A DNA stretch of 5,249 bases, taken from positions 1-5,249 of the forward strand of contig NZ_CALDPF010000001.1 in the NCBI RefSeq assembly GCF_937912035.1. Direction: 5' to 3'. This stretch comes from an uncultured Bacteroides sp. (lineage in GTDB: Bacteria > Bacteroidota > Bacteroidia > Bacteroidales > Bacteroidaceae). Shown in pieces: positions 1-5,249 of the stretch. Position 1 is the first letter of the stretch. Every line of letters starts with the position of its first letter. The notes below the pieces were generated by a model. It was not told the origin of the DNA. It did not search any database and saw nothing but the letters and a program-made list of their open reading frames with translations. The position numbers and the translations under genes were made by a program.

Positions 1-3000
1 CCAATGGTGTGATTACTGACATTGACGGTAAGTTTACATTAATGGTCGATCCTAATGGAAAGATCAAAGTTTCTTATGTTGGGTATCAGCCTCAGGTACT
101 CGATGTAAAGGGCAAAAATTCTTTCAATATTAAATTGAAAGAAGACTCTGAAATGTTGGATGAAGTAGTAGTCACAGGATATGGTGGCAAACAGTTGCGT
201 ACCAAAGTGACCAATTCAATTGGCAAAGTAAAGGAAGATGTTCTACAAAAAGGACTCTTTTCCAATCCGGCACAAGCTTTGTCTGGGGCGGTATCGGGTG
301 TACGTGTTCTTCAGACCTCAGGTGATCCAGGAGCTACTCCTACTATAATCCTACGTGGTGGTACCGATTATAACGGAACGGGATCTCCATTAGTGTTAGT
401 AGACGGACAAGTCCGTGGAAGTCTGAGTGATATCAATCCTGAGGATATTGAGTCAATGGAAGTCCTAAAAGACGCCGGTGCCACTGCTATTTATGGTGCT
501 CGCGCTAATAATGGTGTAATCTTAGTTACTACTAAACGTGGTAAAGAAGGTAAAGGTGAGGTCAGTGTAAAGGCTAAAGTCGGTATCAACTATTACAATA
601 ATCCTTATGAATTTATGAATGCCGGCGATTATATCTATTGGATGCGTACGGCATATCAACGTTCTGGGCAAATCTATAAAGATTCCAAAGGTAATTGGGT
701 TGGTACAGCAGATATGAATAGTCTAAATAATGCAACTCCCTATGGTACGGGTAATCTCTATTTTGATCCTAGTACCGGGGCCGTACTTGATGGAAATAAA
801 GACGTGCGTGCCGTATGGAGTACAATGAAATATACGGATGATCTGGCTTTTTTATTGAAGCAAGGTTGGCAAACCATGACAGATCCTGTATATGGTGATC
901 AAATAATTTATAAGAATACAGATCCTGCCTCGTTCAACCTACATACTCCATCACTTTCTCAAGACTACAATATCAGTATTTCTGGAGGTAACGATAAAGG
1001 AAATTATTATGCTGGAATCGGATATAATAATACAGATGGTACAGCTACAGGGAATTGGTATAAACGTCTAACATTTACGTTTAATGCTGATTATAAAATC
1101 AAACCTTGGCTTACATCCAGTTCATCGTTTAATTTTGCAGATGCTACTTGGTATGGACTTTCTCCTGGTTCCAGAGGTGAAGTGGAATATTTCAATCGAA
1201 TGCTTTCATTACCTCCTACATTCCGTGGTTACAACGCTGATGGTGAAATGTTATTAGGTCCTAATTCTTCTGATGGGAACCAGTCATTCAATTTAAGTAA
1301 GTTTAAGCGTGATAACAACACCGACAAATTTACCATGGTACAATCCTTCGATATAAAATTAATGAAAGGACTGAATTTAAAGTTGACAGCGAACTGGTAC
1401 TTTGATGAAGCTAAATATGAAGCATTCAATCAAGACTACTTGTCAAGTCCCAATAACATGAATACATCTCGTTCTACATCAGCAGAATTTGATAGAACGC
1501 TCAATCAGACTTACAATGCGGTTTTAAATTATGATTATCAAATTACGAAAGATCATTATCTGGCTGCAATGTTAGGTTTTGAATACTACGATGCTTATCA
1601 AAAAGGATTTAACGCTTCTGGATCGGGTGCTCCGACTGACGATTTTGGTGATCTTCAATTTACAAGTAATGAAGAAGGAAAACGTAATATTGATTCATGG
1701 CATAGTCGCCAACGCATTATGTCTTTCTTTGGGCGTGTGAATTATGACTTCCAAAGCAAATATTTGGTATCATTCGTATTAAGAAAGGATGGCTACTCTA
1801 AATTAGCAAAAGACAACCGTTGGGGAGTATTTCCCGGAATTTCAGCAGGATGGGTTTTCGGAAAAGAGAAATTTATGGAATCCCTCCAACAAGTAGTTTC
1901 CTTTGCCAAATTGCGCGCAAGTTATGGATTGAATGGAAATGTAAATAAAGATTGGGTCGGTAATTACACAGTGCAGGGATCTTACGGAAGTAATAAATAT
2001 AACGGCAATACTGGGTATCTATTAGGTTCTCTCCCTATTCCTTATTTACAATGGGAACGTTCACAAACTTTTGAAGTAGGTATGGATTTAAGTTTTCTTG
2101 AAAACAGAATCAATACTAACATGACGTATTACAATCGTAGAACGGAAGATAAATATGCCACTATTCCTTTGCCATCTTCATCAGGGGTTTCTGGTATAAC
2201 CTCAAATAACGGTAAATTACAGAATCAAGGACTTGAGCTGGAATTTGGTTTTAAAGTGCTTGAGAAACGTGATTGGAAGTGGAATATCAATCTGAACGCT
2301 GCCTATAACATAAACAAAATTCTGGAATTGCCATACAATGGACTGGAGAGAAATCGTCAGAATGCCATGGAGGTGTATACAGGTCGCAAATTGGATGATG
2401 GCAGCTATGAGAAGATGTGGGTAGGAGGTTATCAGGAAGGACAGCGCCCAGGTGACATCTATGCATACAAAGCAGAAGGATTATACAGAAGCGAATCCGA
2501 AATTCCAGGAAATTTGATCGATAAGTCTACAGGAAATAACAGCTCAAACAATAAGATTTTGTATGGTCCGGAAGCATGGGCTAAATTAACAGATCAGGAA
2601 AAAAGTAAAGGTTTACCTATACAACCTGGAGATGTAAAGTGGAAAGATGTGAATAATGATGGCGTCATTGACGTATATGATCAAGTGAAAGTCGGTAATA
2701 CAACGCCCAAATGGACTGGTGGCTTCAATACGACTGTATCATGGAAAGATCTGACATTATCAGCACGTTTTGATTATGCTTTAGGCTTTACTGTAATTGA
2801 TTGGAAGACTCCTTGGATCATGGGTAATATGCAGGGAACTTATAATACAATCTCAGATACCAAAAATACATGGTCACCTGAAAATCCAAACGCCAAATAT
2901 CCAACTTACACGTGGGCTGATCAGTTAGGAAAACGTAATTATGCACGTAGTAGTTCTATGTTCACTTTCAATGGTAATTATCTAGCTCTTCGTGAACTTA

Positions 3001-3191
3001 GCTTAGCATATAGATTACCCTCACAATTAATTAAAAAAGCTGGAATGAACGATGTTTCCTTCTCTATTACTGGACAAAATCTTGGCTATCTGACAGAAGC
3101 TGAGCATATGCACTCTCCTGAGAGCAGTAGTAATAATGGAGGATATCCATTACCACGAACTATTATTTTTGGAGTAAATGTTTCCTTTTAA
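1..3191 (+). CDS. SusC/RagA-family TonB-dependent outer-membrane transporter, 5'-partial
   Basis: This is the barrel component of a SusCD nutrient importer, which moves a ligand (typically an oligosaccharide) across the outer membrane using TonB/ExbBD energy. Residues are counted from the GTG at position 9. Residues 1-45 are the end of a carboxypeptidase-regulatory-like domain. DEVVVTGYG at 51-59 is the TonB-box-like linker. The plug follows at about 85-180 and includes LVLVDG (128-133) and the SusC/RagA signature from DINPEDIESMEVLKD to LVTTKRG (141-178). The rest is a long beta-barrel rich in aromatic and Asn residues, ending in a terminal Phe (VNVSF), as expected for BamA-assembled barrels. 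The frame is open to the left edge, where it reads N-G-V-I-T-D-I-D-G, so the GTG at 9 is an internal Val codon. The true start, signal peptide and perhaps 50 residues are missing. An EF-hand-like loop lies at 880-891. The gene is followed after 21 bp by susD. The family call is very secure; the substrate is unknown. Confidence 0.97.
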   Translation, partial: NGVITDIDGKFTLMVDPNGKIKVSYVGYQPQVLDVKGKNSFNIKLKEDSEMLDEVVVTGYGGKQLRTKVTNSIGKVKEDVLQKGLFSNPAQALSGAVSGVRVLQTSGDPGATPTIILRGGTDYNGTGSPLVLVDGQVRGSLSDINPEDIESMEVLKDAGATAIYGARANNGVILVTTKRGKEGKGEVSVKAKVGINYYNNPYEFMNAGDYIYWMRTAYQRSGQIYKDSKGNWVGTADMNSLNNATPYGTGNLYFDPSTGAVLDGNKDVRAVWSTMKYTDDLAFLLKQGWQTMTDPVYGDQIIYKNTDPASFNLHTPSLSQDYNISISGGNDKGNYYAGIGYNNTDGTATGNWYKRLTFTFNADYKIKPWLTSSSSFNFADATWYGLSPGSRGEVEYFNRMLSLPPTFRGYNADGEMLLGPNSSDGNQSFNLSKFKRDNNTDKFTMVQSFDIKLMKGLNLKLTANWYFDEAKYEAFNQDYLSSPNNMNTSRSTSAEFDRTLNQTYNAVLNYDYQITKDHYLAAMLGFEYYDAYQKGFNASGSGAPTDDFGDLQFTSNEEGKRNIDSWHSRQRIMSFFGRVNYDFQSKYLVSFVLRKDGYSKLAKDNRWGVFPGISAGWVFGKEKFMESLQQVVSFAKLRASYGLNGNVNKDWVGNYTVQGSYGSNKYNGNTGYLLGSLPIPYLQWERSQTFEVGMDLSFLENRINTNMTYYNRRTEDKYATIPLPSSSGVSGITSNNGKLQNQGLELEFGFKVLEKRDWKWNINLNAAYNINKILELPYNGLERNRQNAMEVYTGRKLDDGSYEKMWVGGYQEGQRPGDIYAYKAEGLYRSESEIPGNLIDKSTGNNSSNNKILYGPEAWAKLTDQEKSKGLPIQPGDVKWKDVNNDGVIDVYDQVKVGNTTPKWTGGFNTTVSWKDLTLSARFDYALGFTVIDWKTPWIMGNMQGTYNTISDTKNTWSPENPNAKYPTYTWADQLGKRNYARSSSMFTFNGNYLALRELSLAYRLPSQLIKKAGMNDVSFSITGQNLGYLTEAEHMHSPESSSNNGGYPLPRTIIFGVNVSF
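159..185 (+). other. TonB-box-like linker (DEVVVTGYG) in the SusC-like protein
   Basis: The nine residues D-E-V-V-V-T-G-Y-G lie between the N-terminal regulatory-like domain and the plug. In SusC-type transporters this conserved segment is where TonB is thought to engage from the periplasmic side. Its presence, with an intact plug and barrel, suggests an energised transporter rather than a decayed copy. The assignment rests on motif and position only. Confidence 0.75.
429..542 (+). other. SusC/RagA plug signature region
   Basis: Residues 141-178 of the transporter frame carry the family-defining plug signature. It runs from DINPEDIESMEVLKDAG through ATAIYGARANNGV to ILVTTKRG. This block separates SusC/RagA proteins from siderophore or vitamin TonB-dependent receptors, and supports assignment to the nutrient-importing SusC family together with the adjacent susD. 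Confidence 0.9.
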
Positions 3192-3212
3192 AAAATTAAC
3201 ATTGTAACAAAT

Positions 3213-4781
3213 ATGAAAAAGATAACATCTATTTTATTATTCTTATCAGCGTTGCTGTATGTTTCATGTGACGCTTTAGATCTTTCGCCAGAAGATTATT
3301 ACGGCAGTGGTAACTTTTGGACTAAAGAAGCTCAAGTAGAAGGATATATGAATGGCTTACACAATAATTTACGAAGTTCCTATACCATGTTTTATGTACT
3401 TGGGGAAGCTCGTGGAGGTACATCTCGTTATGGCACATCTTCGTTGGGTACATCTATGTCTTATAGTGATCCTATTAAAAACAATATGTTGACTAAAGAC
3501 AATACCGGTATTAGTAATTGGTATGATTTATACGGTAGAATTATGCAGGTAAACCATTTTATATCGGAGGTGTCAAACGGATGTTCCTTTTTAAGTGAAA
3601 GTAAAAAAGGATTTTACTTGGGACAGGCATACGGTTTGAGAGCATTGTATTATTTTATGTTATATAAAACTTATGGTGGCGTACCTTTGATTACTGATGT
3701 CAAAGTGCTTGAAGGAGGAAAGATATCTGCAGATGCCCTTTATACGGAACGTTCTACTCCTGAAACAATACTCAAATTTATTAAAAGTGATCTTGAGGCT
3801 TCTGAATTAAATTTTGGAAACAATGTTACTATAGATAGAGCAATGTGGACAAAATATGCAACCTTAATGTTAAAAGCTGAAGTTTACATGTGGTCAGCAA
3901 AAGTGACTACAGGCGATCATCAAGCCACAGGAAATAGTGATTTGGCAATTGCTCAGACAGCTCTCCAGCCTTTAATCAACCAATTCTCGTTATTAGATAA
4001 TTTTTCAGAGGTCTTCTCTAAAAAAGCAAATGATGAAATTATTTTTGCCATTCGTTTTAAAGATGGAGAAGCAACTAATTGGGCCGGTCCTTTTATTTAT
4101 TATGGTAATATATTCGAAGGGCAACGCTATGGCCGTGATGGCAAATTAATGCAGGATACTTTAGATTTGAAAGGGACAGTAGGGCAATTCCTTCATGAAT
4201 ATAAGAAGGCACTTTGGGATTCATATGATGATGAAGATATGCGACGCGACGCTACTTTCATGGATCATTATGGTAGTGCCCAAAAGGAAGGATTTGGCAT
4301 TGCTATGAAAAAGGGTATCGGTTCTGTCAATTCTAACAACCAGCGTATATTTGATACAGATATTATTGTATATCGTTATGCCGATGTACTATTGATGATG
4401 GCAGAAATAGAAAATGCCCTTTCAGGAAAATGTGCAAATTACGTTAATGAAGTACGTAAGCGGGCTTATGGTAAGAACTGGCATCCACAATTCGCATACA
4501 CTGATGGAAGTTATGCTGACAATGAGTTAACTATTTTACATGAACGTGATAAAGAATTTGTTTGGGAAGGTAAACGTTGGTTTGATGTAGTACGTATGCA
4601 CGATGCAAACGGAAAATCATTAGCTTTTTCAGTAGCAGCTAATTATCCCAACAATGAGACTCCTGATGAAAGAGTTCCATTAATTAAAGAAAGTGAAGCC
4701 CATAAGTTGTTGTGGCCGATAGACGTCAATACATTAAATAATGACCCAAAATTGGAACAAACACCAGGGTATGATAAGTGA
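3213..4781 (+). CDS. SusD/RagB-family surface lipoprotein (ligand-binding lid of the SusCD importer)
   Basis: This is a complete 522-residue protein, within the usual SusD range of roughly 500-600. The ATG at 3213 is supported by a lipoprotein signal peptide: Lys2-Lys3, a hydrophobic core at 4-17, and a lipobox ending YVSC with the acylated Cys at 19. After it comes CDALDLSPED, like the C-x-x-L-D-x-x-P segment at mature SusD N-termini. The N-terminal SusD-like domain includes the helix AYGLRALYYFMLYKTYGGVP (139-158), a hallmark TPR segment of the family. The C-terminal SusD/RagB domain includes RYADVLLMMAEIENAL (388-403), VNEVRKRA (411-418), ERDKEFVWEGKRWFDVVR (444-461) and the closing LLWPIDVNTLNNDPKLEQTPGY (499-520). 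It lies 21 bp after susC, so the two are almost certainly co-transcribed. The leader is A/T-rich with no Shine-Dalgarno, as usual in Bacteroidetes. SusD proteins hinge over the SusC barrel and bind the ligand. The ligand cannot be read from the sequence. Confidence 0.97.
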   Translation: MKKITSILLFLSALLYVSCDALDLSPEDYYGSGNFWTKEAQVEGYMNGLHNNLRSSYTMFYVLGEARGGTSRYGTSSLGTSMSYSDPIKNNMLTKDNTGISNWYDLYGRIMQVNHFISEVSNGCSFLSESKKGFYLGQAYGLRALYYFMLYKTYGGVPLITDVKVLEGGKISADALYTERSTPETILKFIKSDLEASELNFGNNVTIDRAMWTKYATLMLKAEVYMWSAKVTTGDHQATGNSDLAIAQTALQPLINQFSLLDNFSEVFSKKANDEIIFAIRFKDGEATNWAGPFIYYGNIFEGQRYGRDGKLMQDTLDLKGTVGQFLHEYKKALWDSYDDEDMRRDATFMDHYGSAQKEGFGIAMKKGIGSVNSNNQRIFDTDIIVYRYADVLLMMAEIENALSGKCANYVNEVRKRAYGKNWHPQFAYTDGSYADNELTILHERDKEFVWEGKRWFDVVRMHDANGKSLAFSVAANYPNNETPDERVPLIKESEAHKLLWPIDVNTLNNDPKLEQTPGYDK

Positions 4782-4828
4782 GAAATTGAAGACATCACTT
4801 AGAAATATTCTTTAAATACCATCAATAT

Positions 4829-4860
4829 AAGCCAACTGACAATAAATCAGTTGGCTTTTT
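4829..4860 (+). terminator. Rho-independent terminator after susD
   Basis: A perfect 9-bp inverted repeat, GCCAACTGA (4831-4839) and TCAGTTGGC (4847-4855), encloses a 7-nt loop (4840-4846). Two further A-T pairs extend the stem to 4829-4857, and the T run at 4856-4860 follows the GC-containing stem. It begins 47 nt after the susD stop. This is a textbook intrinsic terminator for plus-strand transcription and indicates that susD is the last gene of its main transcript. Confidence 0.92.
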
Positions 4861-5093
4861 ATTGTTAATCTATTCTCCTGCTGAAAGCAGAGCACACACA
4901 TTTTATAGACTTTAGGAAATTATTCTGATAATATTATTAGGGTATTTTCAACTCTATATACCTTAAAAGTAATTAAAAACACTTATTATAAAGAGGAGGC
5001 TATTTATTCTTTTCAAGTCACATACGAAACTTCTTCTTAAGATTGGAAACAGTCTATTTGTGTTTATAAATTCAATTACTTTTTCACAATATC

Positions 5094-5123
5094 GGCCATA
5101 TACTAACTACGGTTGGCCATATA
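5094..5123. repeat. Pair of 9-bp direct repeats, 21 bp apart
   Basis: GGCCATATA occurs at 5094-5102 and again at 5115-5123, start to start 21 bp, which is two turns of B-DNA. Each copy is followed 3-4 bases later by CTAC (5107-5110 and 5127-5130). Same-face spacing of this kind is compatible with a dimeric or AraC-type regulator binding site, but no regulator is visible in the window. The repeat itself is seen directly; the operator role is speculation. Confidence 0.45.
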
Positions 5124-5141
5124 ATTCTACTTTCGATATTA

Positions 5142-5159
5142 CTTTATAGCTTTATAGCT
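5142..5159. repeat. Short tandem repeat, 8-bp unit
   Basis: CTTTATAG is repeated head to tail from 5142 to 5159, giving 2.25 copies of an 8-bp unit. It lies between the GGCCATATA repeats and the possible gene start at the right edge. In AT-rich DNA a short tandem duplication like this can arise by slippage, and no function is assigned. Confidence 0.5.
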
Positions 5160-5170
5160 GAAGATTGTAT

Positions 5171-5191
5171 AATAATGTTAAATACATTATT
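5171..5191. repeat. AT-rich inverted repeat (8-bp arms)
   Basis: AATAATGT (5171-5178) and ACATTATT (5184-5191) form a perfect 8-bp inverted repeat around the 5-nt loop TAAAT. The arms have one G-C pair each and no T run follows on either strand, so it is a poor terminator. It covers the ATG at 5175 and could be an operator or a weak RNA hairpin at a translation start, or simply chance in AT-rich sequence. Confidence 0.4.
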
Positions 5192-5198
5192 GTGATTA

Positions 5199-5249
5199 TT
5201 GCTATACTTGCTTCTTTCCTTGTCTTTCTTTTTCGCACTCGATCAAGAA
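5199..5249 (+). CDS. Possible 5' end of the next gene (signal-peptide-like), 3'-partial
   Basis: From TTG at 5199 the frame is open to the right edge and reads, with TTG as Met, MLYLLLSLSFFFALDQE. This is a hydrophobic run followed by Ala and polar residues, as at the start of an exported or membrane protein. The same frame extends upstream to an ATG at 5175, but TGA at 5193-5195 interrupts it after six codons (MLNTLL). Either translation starts at TTG 5199 or 5208, or the gene carries a nonsense mutation, or the frame is not real. Weaknesses are the lack of an N-terminal Lys/Arg, the fact that a pyrimidine-rich tract encodes Leu/Ser/Phe automatically, and only 17 visible codons. A hybrid two-component sensor or another PUL protein would fit the position, but this is a guess from context. 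Confidence 0.25.
   Translation, partial: MLYLLLSLSFFFALDQE

Larger units (their letters stand above)
4863..5174. other. AT-rich intergenic region with no convincing gene
   Basis: About 310 bp follow the susD terminator. No ATG-initiated frame of meaningful length was found on either strand: minus-strand ATGs at 5023, 5099 and 5120 give at most seven codons, and the one at 4900 gives about 28 codons but runs through the terminator. The stretch contains a 9-bp direct repeat at 5094-5102 and 5115-5123, a tandem 8-bp repeat at 5142-5159, and an isolated AGAGGAGG at 4992-4999. No site matching both the -33 TTG and -7 TAnnTTTG of Bacteroides promoters at proper spacing was recognised. It probably includes the regulatory region of the next gene, but that is inference. 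Confidence 0.6.

Noticed and set aside
9..11. GTG as the start codon of the SusC-like gene
   Set aside because: The frame is open to the left edge and reads N-G-V-I-T-D-I-D-G, the conserved middle of the N-terminal regulatory-like domain. The GTG is an internal Val and the real start lies upstream.
1229..1429. 66-codon frame on the minus strand inside susC
   Set aside because: It lies fully antisense to the conserved barrel region, has no recognisable family features, and is best explained as a shadow of the real gene.
4820..4900. Small minus-strand ORF of about 28 codons starting at the ATG ending at 4900
   Set aside because: It runs straight through the intrinsic terminator hairpin, has no recognisable features, and is of a length expected by chance.
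5053..5060. TCTATTTG as a Bacteroides -7 promoter element
   Set aside because: It has one mismatch to TAnnTTTG and no properly spaced -33 TTG.
5203..5210. TATACTTG as a Bacteroides -7 promoter element
   Set aside because: It differs from TAnnTTTG at one position and no TTG lies at the expected distance upstream; the nearest, at 5190, is too close.
5202..5249. Possible 3' end of a minus-strand gene entering from the right (frame ending ...KERQGKKQV, stop at 5202-5204)
   Set aside because: Only 15 codons are visible, without a recognisable motif, and no good terminator follows it on the minus strand. It stays a competing explanation for the right edge but is not supportable as a feature.

Overview
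The window looks like part of a Bacteroidetes genome, most likely a gut Bacteroides or a close relative. It is AT-rich. It holds a tandem susC-like/susD-like pair, the diagnostic core of a polysaccharide utilisation locus (PUL). The susD start is preceded by an A/T-rich leader instead of a Shine-Dalgarno sequence, which is usual in this phylum.

Layout: (1) Positions 1-3191 (+) hold a SusC/RagA-family TonB-dependent outer-membrane transporter. Its 5' end lies outside the window, so the signal peptide and the first part of the N-terminal carboxypeptidase-regulatory-like domain are missing. (2) After a 21-bp gap, positions 3213-4781 (+) hold a complete SusD/RagB-family surface lipoprotein of 522 residues. 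(3) A strong intrinsic terminator at 4829-4860 closes the transcription unit on the right. (4) Positions 4863 to about 5170 are AT-rich and carry no convincing gene, but contain short direct and tandem repeats. (5) At the extreme right edge a short plus-strand frame encodes a hydrophobic, signal-peptide-like stretch. It may be the start of the next gene and, if so, has an in-frame TGA close to its nearest ATG.

The two clear genes should work as one machine. SusD-type proteins sit as a lid on the extracellular face of the SusC-type barrel, capture a ligand (usually an oligosaccharide), and SusC imports it into the periplasm using TonB/ExbBD energy. The window has no glycoside hydrolase, surface glycan-binding protein or sulfatase, so the substrate cannot be named. 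No strong evidence for an undescribed system was found. The most interesting points are the possible broken or alternatively started gene at the right edge and a pair of 9-bp direct repeats spaced 21 bp apart just upstream of it.
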